Of a stretch of DNA of 64,000 bases, positions 28,601-32,080 are shown piece after piece (within the stretch, counting starts at the first letter, position 1; each line of letters opens with the position of its first letter). The translations under genes and the position numbers were made by a program. The stretch is from Cydia pomonella (Eukaryota; Arthropoda; Insecta; Lepidoptera; Tortricidae). The DNA lies in NCBI RefSeq assembly GCF_033807575.1, contig NC_084729.1, positions 4,712,001 through 4,776,000 of the forward strand. Reading direction: 5' to 3'. Below the pieces are notes generated by a model, which had not been told where the DNA came from, ran no database searches, and saw nothing but the letters and a program-made list of their open reading frames with translations.

Positions 28601-30856
28601 TATGCAGAGTTACTAACCCACTAGGCCAGACAGGTCGTCACGAGTTTATACGATGTATTTCCACTTATTTTTAAGAAATATTTATTTGTTTTCAGACGAA
28701 GAAGACTCTAGAAGGTCACATGCGGAGTCACACTGGAGAGCGACCCTTTCACTGTGGTCTCTGCTCGTCCACATTCTCCTACGAGGCGGCCTTATACAAC
28801 CACAATAAACTAGTTCATCTCAAGGGCAAGGTCAGTTAAGATCGAATATGTCATGGTGAAGGTCGAGGTCAAATATGGTAGGGCTCTTTTCTAGTTCAAA
28901 TTTTACTTCGAGGCGGCCTTATACAACCACAATAAACTAGTTCATCTCAAGGGCAAGGTCAGTTAAGATCGAATATGTCATGGTGAAGGTCGAGGTCAAA
29001 TATGGTAGGGCTCTTTACTAGTTAAAATTTTACTTCGAGGCGGCCTTATACAACCACAATAAACTAGTTCATCTCAAGGGCAAGGTCAGTTAACATCGGA
29101 TATGTCAAGGTGAAGGTGGAGGTCAAATATGGTAGGGCTCTTTACCAGTTCAAATTTTACTACGAGGCGGCCTTATACAACCACAATAAACTAGTTCATC
29201 TGAAGGGCAAGGTCAGTTAAGATCAAATATGTCAAGGTGAAGGTCGAGGTCAAATATGGTAGGGCTCTTTACCAGTTCAAATTTTACTACGAGGCGGCCT
29301 TAAACAACCACAATAAACTAGTTCATCTGAAGGGCAAGGTCAGTTAAGATCAAATATGTCAAGGTGAAGGTCGAGGTCAAATATGGTAGGGCTCTTTACC
29401 AGTTCAAATTTTACTACGAGGCGGCCTTATACAACCACAATAAACTAGTTCATCTGAAGGGCAAGGTCAGTTAAGATCAAATATGTCAAGGTGAAGGTCG
29501 AGGTCAAATATGGTAGGGCTCTTTGCTAGTTCAAATTTTACTACGAGGCGGCCTTATACAACCACAATAAACTAGTTCATCTAAAGGGCAAGGTCAGTTA
29601 AGATCGAATATGTCAAGGTGAAGGTCGAGGTCAAATATGGTAACGCTCTTTGCTAGTTAAAATTTTACTACGAGGCGGCCTTATACAACCACAATAAACT
29701 AGTTTATCAAGGGCAAGGTCAGTTGTTTGAATATCTTGAAATGGTCAAGGTTGAATATGTAAATTTCCTTCAATAACTAGTTTCTACTCGCCAACATCTT
29801 CCTACGATGCTGCCTTGTACGAGCTTAACATACTTGTACATCTCAAGGGCAGGAATTGTTACGATAGGACATGTCAAGGTGAAGATCAAATATGTTGAAG
29901 TCTCACTGCGATGTCTGCTCGTTCACATTTTCTTACGAGGCGGTTTTATACAAACACAACAAACGGGTACATCTCAAGGGCAAGGTCAGTTAATATCAAT
30001 TAGCTCAAGGTCAAAGTCAAAGGTCAAGGTCAATCGAGTTCAAATATAGGGTTCTTTGCTAGTCCAAATTTTCCTACGAGGTGGCCTTATACAACCACAA
30101 TAAATTAGAACAATTCAGTTATAAGTTGTTTTTGTTCACCCATTTACATTATCTACTTCTTTAAAAAAAAAAGCGGTGGTGGCCGAGTCTATATGACGTC
30201 CGACTTTCAATCAGGAAATCGCGGTTTCAAATCTTGGCTTGCACCAATGAGTTTTTCGAAACTTATGTACGGAATATCATTAGATATTTACCACTAGCTC
30301 TTCGGTGAAGGAAAACATTATGAGGAAACCTGCGTACATCTGTGAAGAAATTCAAAAGATGTATGTGAACTCCCCAATTTATATGGGACTATACCCCAAG
30401 CCATCTTATGCATGAGAGGAGGCCTGTGCCGAGCAGTGGGACCAAAGAGATTTTAAAATAGAGGTGGATTGCCAAAGAAAACTTACTGCCATCTTTCGAC
30501 ACATGATTAAAACTTTTAGAACGCCATTTAACTTTGATCCTTATCCTTTCACTGATATGTGTTAAATTAGTTAAATATCAAAAAGTGGCGCCATCTAATA
30601 GGTTAAAGGCTATGGTGCCATCGCTCGAAAAGATGCCGCCATACCCTCGGCCTATGATCTAGTACATGGCTACAAAGTTTTCTTTGACAATCCACCTCTA
30701 TTTCAATTTCTATTTGGTGGGACGTAAGTACCTATATAGGCTGAATTATACTTCTTTAACACAAGGACTAGGGTACGAGGCCGTTATAATTAGTAATGTT
30801 ATTGTTTGCAGGCAACGCGGCGGGCGGAGTGGGAAGTAGGAGCGAACGCCACGTAA
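2836..30856 (+). CDS. ZAD and C2H2 zinc-finger protein, 15 coding exons (gene 1)
   Basis: Predicted nuclear DNA-binding protein of 662 residues. Joined exons: 2836-2967, 3897-4010, 4691-5065, 6652-6829, 9479-9615, 11423-11551, 12792-12880, 13693-13812, 16923-17030, 17801-17921, 21208-21290, 23725-23842, 25528-25632, 28696-28830, 30812-30856. All junctions use GT/AG and the phases agree throughout. Residues 1-82 form a ZAD (CxxC at 15-18 and 54-57), known in insects as a dimerisation module. Residues 83-207 are an Asn/Asp/Glu-rich linker. Lysine/arginine clusters at about 224-234 and 271-279 may be nuclear localisation signals. Eleven C2H2 fingers begin at residues 333, 362, 388, 417, 443, 471, 499, 532, 561, 595 and 623. 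ZAD-zinc-finger genes are multiplied in insect lineages; the target of this one is unknown. The model is hand-built without RNA support; alternative exons are possible around 11.6-12.3 kb and 29.9 kb. Confidence 0.88.
3229..3411. mobile_element. hAT-like MITE in intron 1
   Basis: The TIRs are CAGTGGTGGGCAAAC and its near complement ending GCCCACCACTG. The flanks are CACTAGCC (3221-3228) and CACTAGCT (3412-3419), an 8-bp target duplication with one mismatch, as expected for hAT elements. 183 bp, non-coding. Confidence 0.8.
3897..4010 (+). CDS. gene 1 exon 2: ZAD second half
   Basis: 38 codons after the acceptor TATTTAG, ending CGG-TTT-ATG|GTACAA, phase 0. Contains the second pair C54-x2-C57 within LLCWECTAKIR, then a basic helix typical of the end of a ZAD (FKKRVRAARDHLLRF). 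Confidence 0.85.
4142..4455. mobile_element. TIR element with GTGACGTCAC internal motifs, intron 2
   Basis: Left end AGGGGTCATCCATTAGTTAC and right end, inverted, AGGCAATCCATTAATTAGAT, each followed by a CACAC block. Two TGTGACGTCAC motifs and G-rich runs lie inside. Related to 1240-1345. Non-coding and decayed. Confidence 0.6.
4691..5065 (+). CDS. gene 1 exon 3: acidic linker
   Basis: 125 codons between the acceptor TTTCCAG and the donor GTT|GTAAGT, phase 0 at both ends. Rich in Asn, Asp, Glu and Ser, with no predicted fold. It is the largest exon and covers residues 83-207, between the ZAD and the basic clusters. Such linkers are usual in ZAD-finger proteins and diverge fast. Confidence 0.8.
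5275..5562 (-). mobile_element. tRNA-derived SINE, family B, in intron 3
   Basis: On the minus strand the head shows an A-box-like CTAGCGGTAAGA and a B box GGTTCAAACCC, followed by a body that also occurs at 8630-8945 (CCAATGAGTTTTTCGG, GGTGAAGGAAAACATCGTGAG, CCTCTGGGTTGGAAGGTCAG). Only a tRNA-like head is present, so this is a SINE rather than a functional tRNA. Confidence 0.8.
6005..6120. repeat. fragment of the CTGTCACGTTCTAAC repeat family
   Basis: Shares the blocks TATCATTTGTCATCATGCC, TGTCACGTTCTAACAAGTAT and GCGAAAGTGAC with the 125-bp tandem array at about 52100-52580 and with 54745-55010. Dispersed repeat, non-coding. Confidence 0.5.
6652..6829 (+). CDS. gene 1 exon 4: basic cluster
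   Basis: Acceptor GGTTTTCAG, donor ACAG|GTATAA, ending with one base of a split codon. Encodes a strongly basic KKKRKKKRKK run at about residues 225-234, then an acid/base-mixed stretch of Lys and Glu. The basic run is a likely nuclear localisation signal (inference). Confidence 0.8.
6850..6935 (-). mobile_element. SINE family A, 3' fragment
   Basis: Blocks GGACATTCTTACACAAATAGA, AAATACATAGAAGATACCCA and TGACTCAG match the 3' region of the SINE copies at 20140-20408 and 21302-21580. It starts 20 bp beyond the exon 4 donor. The tRNA-like head is missing. Confidence 0.65.
7477..7716. mobile_element. perfect foldback element with 112-bp arms and TTAA ends
   Basis: Bases 7477-7588 are the exact reverse complement of 7605-7716, with a 16-base loop between. 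Both outer ends are TTAA (7477-7480 and 7713-7716), which would fit a TTAA target duplication. The arms include GAGGCGAGGCGGTGAGGG-type GC-rich sequence. Absence of any mismatch suggests recent insertion or ongoing arm conversion. In gene 1 intron 4; if transcribed it would form a long hairpin. Confidence 0.85.
7743..8051 (-). pseudogene. probable LINE ORF2 C-terminal remnant
   Basis: 102-codon minus-strand frame in a GC-rich block. It contains SPLPRALSLLN followed by ECDLF and a Cys/Leu-rich end, which resembles the C-terminal tail of non-LTR reverse transcriptases. It has no catalytic region, is flanked by non-coding DNA and lies in gene 1 intron 4. The assignment rests on memory of the family and is moderate at best. 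Confidence 0.45.
8354..8529. mobile_element. hAT-like MITE with perfect 8-bp target duplication
   Basis: TIRs CAGGGGTGGCCAAC and GTTGGCCACCCCTG. Flanked by GTATAGGT at 8346-8353 and again at 8530-8537. 176 bp, no transposase. The ends resemble those of the larger hAT element at 18962-21042. Confidence 0.9.
8630..8945 (+). mobile_element. tRNA-derived SINE, family B, in intron 4
   Basis: Head with CCCTAGCGGTAAGAGCG (A-box-like) and GGTTCAAACCCC (B box), then the body shared with 5275-5562, ending in a GAGGAAGAAGAAG tail. A near-complete copy. Confidence 0.85.
9121..9470 (-). pseudogene. LINE 3' end (reverse-transcriptase ORF C-terminus)
   Basis: The minus-strand frame contains VYNNAFRVLVGLPRFCSAS and DSTNSILGMIAD, which I recognise as the C-terminal tail of a common lepidopteran non-LTR retrotransposon. 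It is followed by an AT-rich 3' UTR. The 5' side is truncated and stops roughly 10-20 bp before the exon 5 acceptor of gene 1. Confidence 0.75.
9479..9615 (+). CDS. gene 1 exon 5: second basic cluster
   Basis: Acceptor ATTTTTCAG, donor GAGGAG|GTGAGA. Starts with two bases completing the codon split with exon 4 and ends in phase 0. Encodes KKRRKREK followed by a short neutral segment ending VLSWEE. Joins the linker to the first finger. Confidence 0.8.
9635..9910 (-). repeat. LINE 3'-UTR-like repeat
   Basis: Contains ACATTTATTCAGCAAATAGG and GCCACAAGGGCAC, and two diverged copies of TTAGAGATGTATAA about 80 bp apart. These blocks resemble 3' ends of lepidopteran non-LTR elements read on the minus strand. 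Low-information assignment. Confidence 0.4.
9989..10205. mobile_element. TIR element TAGGGAGCGTGCATG, copy 1
   Basis: Ends TAGGGAGCGTGCATGAAC and, inverted, TAGGGACCGTGCGCGTTGG. Its interior holds two related ACAAGATGGCAGA blocks. Nearly identical to 23488-23707, so transposition of both is fairly recent. Non-coding. Confidence 0.75.
10398..11049. mobile_element. about 650-bp element with 50-bp inverted ends, intron 5
   Basis: Left arm includes TTTTATCTACACACATAT and TTTCTATGAT. The right arm is its inverse, around 10997-11049 (ATGTGTGTAGATAAAATCAT). The interior is AT-rich with no transposase frame. Non-autonomous DNA transposon of unknown family. Confidence 0.65.
11163..11293 (+). repeat. 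LINE-tail repeat (GGGTCGGCAACGCGCATGTAA family)
   Basis: Blocks GGGTCGGCAACGCGCATGTA, CTGGAGTTGCAGGCG, GACTGCTTACCATCAGGCG and TTGCCACCG, then GTATAAAAAAA. Further copies lie at 33340-33462 (+), 51465-51592 (+), 47908-48240 (-) and 57140-57480 (-). This is the terminal part of a common lepidopteran non-LTR retrotransposon. Confidence 0.7.
11423..11551 (+). CDS. gene 1 exon 6: zinc finger 1
   Basis: 43 codons, acceptor TGTTTCAG, donor CCT|GTAAGT, phase 0 at both ends. Finger 1 at residues 333-353: Cys-x2-Cys (RCEDC), Phe, Leu and His-x3-His (HMTKH) all present. The finger part plus the donor has been copied in tandem downstream (see 11471-12344). Confidence 0.88.
11471..12344 (+). repeat. eight tandem copies of zinc-finger exon 6
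   Basis: Copies start near 11473 (the real exon), 11588, 11703, 11818, 11933, 12044, 12155 and 12270. Spacing is 115 bp four times, 111 bp twice, then 115 bp. Each unit holds the finger, the GTAAGT or mutated donor, and a 30-odd-base joint. Copies 2-4 keep all finger ligands but are out of frame with one another. Copies 5-7 are in one frame. Copy 7 ends TKL instead of TKH, losing the last His. Copy 8 has lost the first Cys. Confidence 0.92.
11901..12245 (+). CDS. open frame through zinc-finger copies 5-7 (possible alternative exon)
   Basis: Continuous frame from just after a TAA at 11898 to a TAA at 12243. It encodes three fingers joined by APVYHRYDLVFTHEY linkers. In these copies the intervening GTAAGTATCTCACAG has become GTATATCACAG, which removes 4 bases and makes the unit 111 bp (37 codons). 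A phase-0 GTAAGT donor follows copy 7 at 12235. No convincing phase-0 acceptor was found upstream, and the third finger lacks its final His, so use in mRNA is uncertain. Confidence 0.35.
   Translation, partial: VSHRYDLVFTHEYRCEDCVLGFNHRFKLDNHMTKHAPVYHRYDLVFTHEYRCEDCVLGFNHRFKLDNHMTKHAPVYHRYDLVFTHEYRCDDCVLGFNHRFKLDNHMTKLAPVSM
12348..12440 (+). repeat. fragment of the GTTGCCATGGTTACG TIR element
   Basis: GGATCAACTTTTTAC and CGTTGCCATGGTTACGGTTAG match the left end of 14526-14787. It begins directly after the last degenerate zinc-finger copy. Confidence 0.5.
12528..12708. repeat. partial copy of the GATACAAGTGCGAAAAATAGG element
   Basis: Contains CTCCCTTCGGTCG, TATCGCCACTCG and AATTTCCTATTTTTCGCA, the inverse of the left half of 13841-13961. 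It ends about 80 bp before exon 7. Non-coding. Confidence 0.55.
12792..12880 (+). CDS. gene 1 exon 7: zinc finger 2
   Basis: Acceptor TTGAACAG. Finger at residues 362-382 with CPVC and HKRRH ligands. I place the donor at AG|GTTAGT (12880/12881) rather than the nearer GTAAGG, because only the former gives the phase needed to read finger 3 in exon 8; the joint reads HRVRWRC. Confidence 0.78.
13259..13475 (-). repeat. dispersed repeat (GAAGGCGAGGGTGG family), copy 1
   Basis: In reverse orientation this matches 24690-24900: shared TTTGTGTCCCAAG, GGAAAAGTAGGAAAT, GCCGAAGGCGAGGGTGG and GACGGAGGCGGAA blocks. A shorter relative is at 36430-36530. No TIR or coding region could be defined. Confidence 0.55.
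13693..13812 (+). CDS. gene 1 exon 8: zinc finger 3 and start of finger 4
   Basis: Acceptor ATACACAG, donor TTTACA|GTAATT. Encodes finger 3 (residues 388-409, CVEC...HAARAH) and the first Cys pair of finger 4 (CRRC, 417-420). Very GC-rich (runs of GCGCGCG and GGCGGCC), unlike the AT-rich introns beside it. The exon boundary splits finger 4. Confidence 0.85.
13841..13961. mobile_element. TIR element ACGATACAAGTGCGAAAAATA
   Basis: Left end ACGATACAAGTGCGAAAAA and right end TATTCGCACATGTATCGT are inverted repeats. It starts about 30 bp after the exon 8 donor. Related to 12528-12708. Non-coding. Confidence 0.65.
13966..14062. repeat. inverted repeat (TTTACAGTACATATGG ends)
   Basis: TTTTACAGTACATATGG at the left and CCATATGTACTGTAAA at the right, about 60 bp apart. 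Small foldback element, directly abutting 13841-13961. Confidence 0.55.
14302..14325. repeat. AT dinucleotide microsatellite
   Basis: About 12 AT units inside intron 8. Another short simple repeat, GATGATGATGAT, lies at about 14452-14467. Confidence 0.9.
14526..14787. mobile_element. TIR element GGGAGAATCAACTTTTT, copy 1
   Basis: Left end GGGAGAATCAACTTTTTAG and right end AAAAAGTTGATTCACCC. The interior contains CGTTGCCATGGTTACG, TGTCCAGGGGACAAAAG and CAACGGGACAGGA. A copy in opposite orientation lies at 61961-62170. Non-coding. Confidence 0.75.
15530..15830 (+). pseudogene. LINE 3' fragment with RT zinc-binding tail
   Basis: A frame at 15552-15746 encodes 64 residues with CRAC...H-x4-C (MCRACVEEEETTKHILLDC), the zinc-binding tail found at the C-terminus of some non-LTR reverse transcriptases. 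It is followed by a 3' UTR ending in AACTAACTAACTAAGG. No reverse-transcriptase core is present. Lies in gene 1 intron 8. Confidence 0.7.
15875..16270. repeat. quasi-palindrome built of CATAA/TTATG units
   Basis: The left half carries repeated GTCATA and GCATAA words. The right half carries their inverses TATGAC and TTATGC at similar spacing, and GCATAACAACTT near 15930 is mirrored by AAGTTGTTATGC near 16230. No coding sequence. It may be a decayed foldback element; the family is unknown. Confidence 0.5.
16923..17030 (+). CDS. gene 1 exon 9: end of finger 4 and most of finger 5
   Basis: Acceptor TTTTAACAG, donor TTTGTT|GTAAGT. Supplies HMKNH of finger 4 (residues 433-437) and CELC...H of finger 5 (443-459). 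Both exon edges fall inside fingers. Confidence 0.88.
17053..17190 (+). mobile_element. tRNA-derived SINE, family A, 3'-truncated
   Basis: Head ACCGGTCTGGCTTAGTGGG, then CCCGGGTTCCAATCCCGG (B box) and AAGGGCATTTATTTGTG. It begins 22 bp after the exon 9 donor and lacks the usual TATATAT tail. Possibly cut by the element starting near 17180. Confidence 0.75.
17180..17395 (+). mobile_element. dispersed element with ACACCGTGTTTTTATT end
   Basis: The blocks ACACCGTGTTTTTATTGAAT, GGTATCGGTAAGTACGTTT, TGCATATAGCGTTGTTGTAA and CAACCAAACAATTG are found inverted at 24148-24345. A long A/T run forms the centre. Non-coding. Confidence 0.6.
17417..17762 (-). mobile_element. SINE family A, interrupted
   Basis: The minus-strand tail (ACACCCATGACTCAGGAAC, TAAATGCCGTTACC) at 17425-17486 and the head (TTTGAACCCGG, CCCACTAGGCCAAACCGGTCG) at 17698-17762 are split by about 210 bp of unrelated DNA. 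The head stops 38 bp before exon 10. Confidence 0.7.
17801..17921 (+). CDS. gene 1 exon 10: finger 6 and start of finger 7
   Basis: Acceptor TTGTCCGCAG, donor GAG|GTAATC. Completes finger 5 (IH), then the classic-style linker HSGEKEY, finger 6 (residues 471-491, CPHC...HLVTH) and C499 of finger 7. Ends in phase 0. Confidence 0.9.
19081..19192 (+). repeat. LINE-tail repeat (GCCTCGTGGCATTAAGTCCG)
   Basis: GAATGCCTCGTGGCATTAAG and CCGCCTTTTGTA, then TGCAATAAAGATTAAATTAA. The same sequence occurs inverted at 60576-60660. It sits inside the hAT element, so it arrived afterwards. Confidence 0.65.
19271..20902 (-). pseudogene. hAT transposase, ZBED5-like, disrupted
   Basis: The minus-strand frame 20902-20405 holds a catalytic-core segment with CTDGARSMSGR (catalytic Asp region) and a CIIHREALASK motif. 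After a SINE insertion, frames 20063-19560 and 19609-19271 continue with FELHEEIGTFLQ and the C-terminal dimerisation region (SYLCEAGFSAV, NKYRSRIN). The N-terminal BED finger is missing, a frameshift is evident near 20040, and the last two frames overlap out of phase. Not functional as it stands. Confidence 0.9.
20140..20408 (-). mobile_element. SINE family A inserted in the hAT transposase
   Basis: Minus-strand copy: head with GACGACCGGTCTGGCCTAG, B box GGTTCAAATCC, body TGTTCCTGAGTCATGGG, tail AATATTTATTTATTTATT. It interrupts the transposase frame after the HREALASK region. Complete copy. Confidence 0.9.
21208..21290 (+). CDS. gene 1 exon 11: finger 7 body
   Basis: Acceptor GTTTCAG, donor CTGAA|GTGAGT. 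Supplies the second Cys and both His of finger 7 (residues 499-522, with a longer H-x6-H spacing). Ends with two bases of a Lys codon completed by exon 12. Confidence 0.85.
21302..21580 (+). mobile_element. tRNA-derived SINE, family A, complete
   Basis: Starts GACGACCGATTTGGCCTAG 11 bp beyond the exon 11 donor. B box GGTTCAAATCC, body TGAGTCATGGGTGTTTTC, then TATATTATATATATCG and a poly(ATTT) tail. Confidence 0.9.
22228..22930 (-). repeat. GGGTTCCGTAGCCAAATGGC dispersed repeat with C35 tract
   Basis: Shares GGTTCCGTAGCCAAATGGC, GTCTGTCTGTCCG, TCCCCATACTTAGAACTGAA, GGGGTATCTATGGATAGG and TTTGCGCGAGAGACAC with 46630-47600 (inverted) and 58850-59400. A run of 35 C residues lies at 22607-22641. 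Common lepidopteran repeat, no coding frame. Confidence 0.7.
23488..23707. mobile_element. TIR element TAGGGAGCGTGCATG, copy 2, abutting exon 12
   Basis: Nearly identical to 9989-10205. Its right end (CACGGTCCCTATA) is about 18 bp before exon 12, so the exon 12 polypyrimidine tract is only TGTTTTTGTCACATTCCAG. Confidence 0.8.
23725..23842 (+). CDS. gene 1 exon 12: finger 8 and start of finger 9
   Basis: Acceptor ACATTCCAG, donor TTT|GTAGGT. Finger 8 at residues 532-553 (CPLC...H-x4-H) and the first half of finger 9 with an enlarged C-x4-C (CTMPDC), a spacing seen in some C2H2 fingers. Confidence 0.88.
24148..24345 (-). mobile_element. dispersed element, inverted copy of 17180-17395
   Basis: Reverse-orientation match, ending AAAAACACGGTGTAT. 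AT-rich centre. Non-coding. Confidence 0.6.
24366..24600. mobile_element. TIR element TCTGTATCTTTAGGTATTTAA, copy 1
   Basis: Left AGTCTGTATCTTTAGGTATT; right AATACCTAAAGATAGAGACT. The interior includes GGTTAACCAAATACAAACC. The second copy at 63069-63305 has the same ends. Non-coding. Confidence 0.7.
24690..24900 (+). repeat. dispersed repeat (GAAGGCGAGGGTGG family), copy 2
   Basis: Inverted relative to 13259-13475; blocks listed there. The region is open in two frames for 70-100 codons but shows no recognisable protein, so it is not called as a gene. Confidence 0.55.
25097..25340 (+). mobile_element. SINE family A, head-truncated
   Basis: Begins GTACTGACCCTGCCTACGAAG, with B box GGTTCAAATCC, and continues to the TATATATATCG and ATAATATTTATTT tail. 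The A-box part is missing. Confidence 0.8.
25528..25632 (+). CDS. gene 1 exon 13: finger 9 end and start of finger 10
   Basis: Acceptor CCCTTGCAG, donor ACG|GTACTT, phase 0 at both ends. Gives H-x4-H of finger 9 (residues 579-584) and the CDTC pair of finger 10 (595-598). Confidence 0.88.
25664..26218. mobile_element. TIR element AATAGTACATTACTATAGAGG
   Basis: Left and right arms of about 60 bp are inverted repeats (TAGTACATTACTATAGAGG, GGGTTGCAGGCC, AGTAGATATATACGG). The left end starts 31 bp after the exon 13 donor. A related copy starts near 37570. The last eight bases, GTACTATT, are also the target duplication of the hAT element that follows. Confidence 0.75.
26557..26617. repeat. short palindrome centred on GGGCCC
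   Basis: GGAAAGAGAAGAGTCGTGG is followed after a short centre by CCACGACTTTTCTCTTTCC. Foldback inside the hAT element. Confidence 0.7.
26640..26840 (-). repeat. empty-site copy of the repeat at 1-345
   Basis: Reverse-orientation match to 1-180 and 297-345 without the palindromic insert. Located inside the hAT element 26219-27903. Confidence 0.75.
26968..27297 (+). pseudogene. LINE 3' end (RTE-like C-terminus and tail)
   Basis: The frame encodes RKIIECRIENHCGKG...SYIDQIKNWL, which resembles the end of lepidopteran non-LTR reverse transcriptases, then a 3' UTR with GTGCAATAAAGAATATTTAC and repeated TTAC. 5'-truncated and nested inside the hAT element. Confidence 0.7.
27912..28150. other. unclassified intronic sequence
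   Basis: Moderate-GC stretch between the hAT element and a SINE. A 70-codon minus-strand frame exists, but I do not recognise it. Possibly the displaced remainder of an older repeat. Confidence 0.3.
28172..28645 (-). mobile_element. SINE family A, split by an insertion
   Basis: Tail ATATAGGACTTTATTACACAA at 28172-28200 and body/head (AGTCCCGCAGTAAGCTC, TTTGAACCCGG, CCACTAGGCCAGACAGGTCG) at 28430-28645, separated by about 230 bp that includes a GTGACGTCAC motif. The head stops 50 bp before exon 14. Confidence 0.75.
28696..28830 (+). CDS. gene 1 exon 14: finger 10 end and finger 11
   Basis: Acceptor TGTTTTCAG, donor AAG|GTCAGT, phase 0. Completes finger 10 (GHMRSH, residues 610-615), has the canonical linker HTGERPF and finger 11 (623-644, CGLC...H-x4-H). 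Its second half has been amplified downstream. Confidence 0.9.
28782..29760 (+). repeat. tandem copies of the 3' half of exon 14 with donor and intron start
   Basis: Units of 126-128 bp begin at about 28782 (real exon), 28909, 29035, 29163, 29290, 29417, 29544 and 29671. Each has CGAGGCGGCCTTATACAAC, TAAACTAGTTCATCT, AAGGGCAAG|GTCAGT and a GAAGGTCGAGGTCAAATATGG intron piece. The copies have lost the first Cys pair of the finger (CTTTGCTAG replaces the CTCTGCTCG-type block), so they are exon fossils. Confidence 0.9.
29907..29986 (+). pseudogene. near-complete extra copy of zinc finger 11
   Basis: Encodes HCDVC...H-x4-H and LKGK with a preserved GTCAGT donor. Unlike the neighbouring half copies it keeps both Cys, and substitutions such as V for A and R for L show divergence from exon 14. 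The upstream sequence lacks a clear pyrimidine tract, so splicing is doubtful. A further decayed copy lies at about 29790-29850, and another half copy near 30070. Confidence 0.6.
30171..30765 (+). mobile_element. tRNA-derived SINE, family B relative, split by a MITE
   Basis: Head GGTGGTGGCCGAGTC, B-box-like GGTTTCAAATC, body CCAATGAGTTTTTCG and GGTGAAGGAAAAC, then GGCCTGTGCCGAGCAGTGGGAC. The sequence resumes at 30717 with GTGGGACGTAAGTACC after the MITE 30443-30716. The SINE was therefore older than the MITE. Confidence 0.75.
30443..30716. mobile_element. MITE AAATAGAGGTGGATTG, inserted in a SINE
   Basis: Inverted ends AAATAGAGGTGGATTGCCAA and TTGACAATCCACCTCTATTT. GTGGGAC is found on both sides (30436-30442 and 30717-30723). 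The interior matches 32484-32771 and 1540-1712. Ends about 95 bp before the last exon. Confidence 0.8.
30812..30856 (+). CDS. gene 1 exon 15: C-terminal tail and stop
   Basis: Acceptor TTGTTTGCAG, 14 codons (ATRRAEWEVGANAT) then TAA, in the phase left by exon 14. Short and without a domain, so it is the least certain exon, though the acceptor is strong. Confidence 0.7.
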   Translation, partial: ATRRAEWEVGANAT

Positions 30857-30879
30857 CCACGCATTTCTGTTAGTACTAC

Positions 30880-30936
30880 ACACACACACCACACATACAC
30901 ACACACTACACACACACACTACACTACACTACACTG
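30880..30936. repeat. CA/CACTA microsatellite in gene 1 3' UTR
   Basis: Runs of ACACAC and ACACT units beginning about 25 bp after the stop codon. Confidence 0.9.
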
Positions 30937-31076
30937 TACAGTTGTCATGAGATATATCAGAGCGGCCGAGGTGCTCAAAAATATCTGAACACGCACGCTA
31001 ACACCATGACAATAGAGGCGTGTTCAGATATTTGTGAGCACCCTGGCCGCTCCGATATATCTGATGGCGACTGTAC
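30937..31076. mobile_element. TIR element TACAGTTGTCATGAGATATATC
   Basis: Inverted arms with AGATATATCAGAGCGGCC, AGGTGCTCA and ATATCTGAACACGC. A diverged, longer relative lies at 53399-53587. Would lie in the gene 1 3' UTR. Non-coding. Confidence 0.8.
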
Positions 31077-32080
31077 CTATTGTACACTGGCTATGTATAG
31101 TCGTTCGTTTTGTAGCCGGCGCTGAACGGCTAATCATTTGTCTATTGTAAGTAAAACCGCACGGGCTACTTACCTGCATAAAAAAGTTTCGTTCTTTTTA
31201 ACAGTTTATTGAATTACGACTGTGGGAATTGCAATACGATTCAAAATGTAGTAATGGAAAAATATGTTGCGGGGCTGTGTAATCAGTGTATGGACCCTGT
31301 ACGGTTACTGGACGGACCCGGTGCCGGCGAGTCGAACGCTACCGAACCAGTCTAAAATGTGTCCTCGATATGCGGAACAAAGGCGCGTAGTCTTTTGTTT
31401 TGAGTGCTGGACTAGCCCGCGCTCAGTTGACAGTTGGAATTATTTTTCGCAGGTTGCAGTAGCACGTGCGGTTTTGCATACAATAGACAAACAATTAGCC
31501 GTTCGGGACTGACTACAAGACGAACGAATATACATAAGTTTGGCGCCGCCTGGCGGTCATGAACTTGAGACCATTCATCAGGCTGTCCTGTACGCATGTT
31601 TTTAATAGTTTACGACGCCACGCCACGCCATATTACATTTATTTTATTTAAAATTATAGTCTCTGTATTTTTTACGTATTAATTTCAGTCGTATCATTGG
31701 CCTCTCTCTAAACTCGAATATGTGACCAATACCAGGGTTAAGCTATGCAAGGGAATGAGATATCAATATCGCTTGCTTTCTCTAACATATAACTGCGTCC
31801 CTTATGAGTATGACCAGTTGTACCTGACGGCCGGGCCAATGTCGGGTATATGTTGGTCTTAATTTTTTAATAATATATTTTATGATTTAATGTTTATAGC
31901 AATCATTTGTACAAGCTAAAATATAAGAATAATAATTAGGTATAGGTTAAAATAAAGGACAATATCTTTTATAATAGTATTTTTTATTTATTTCAAACCC
32001 ACTTCTACCCTTTTGAGTTTCTAATATTTCACTTCAGTTATAGGCCAATCAAATGAGATTCAGAAATAGCATTTTGAGGA
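31077..32080. other. intergenic / gene 1 3' UTR, nothing further recognised
   Basis: An 82-codon plus-strand frame at 31264-31512 and its 61-codon antisense frame match nothing I know. No TIR or SINE landmark was found. Confidence 0.4.
31951..31956 (+). terminator. candidate polyadenylation signal, gene 1
   Basis: AATAAA about 1.1 kb after the stop codon and the first clear one downstream on the plus strand. RNA evidence is absent. Confidence 0.35.

Noticed and set aside
30900..31080. Stem-loop as a transcription terminator of gene 1
   Set aside because: The inverted repeat is a TIR element with a relative at 53399; eukaryotic termination does not use such a hairpin.
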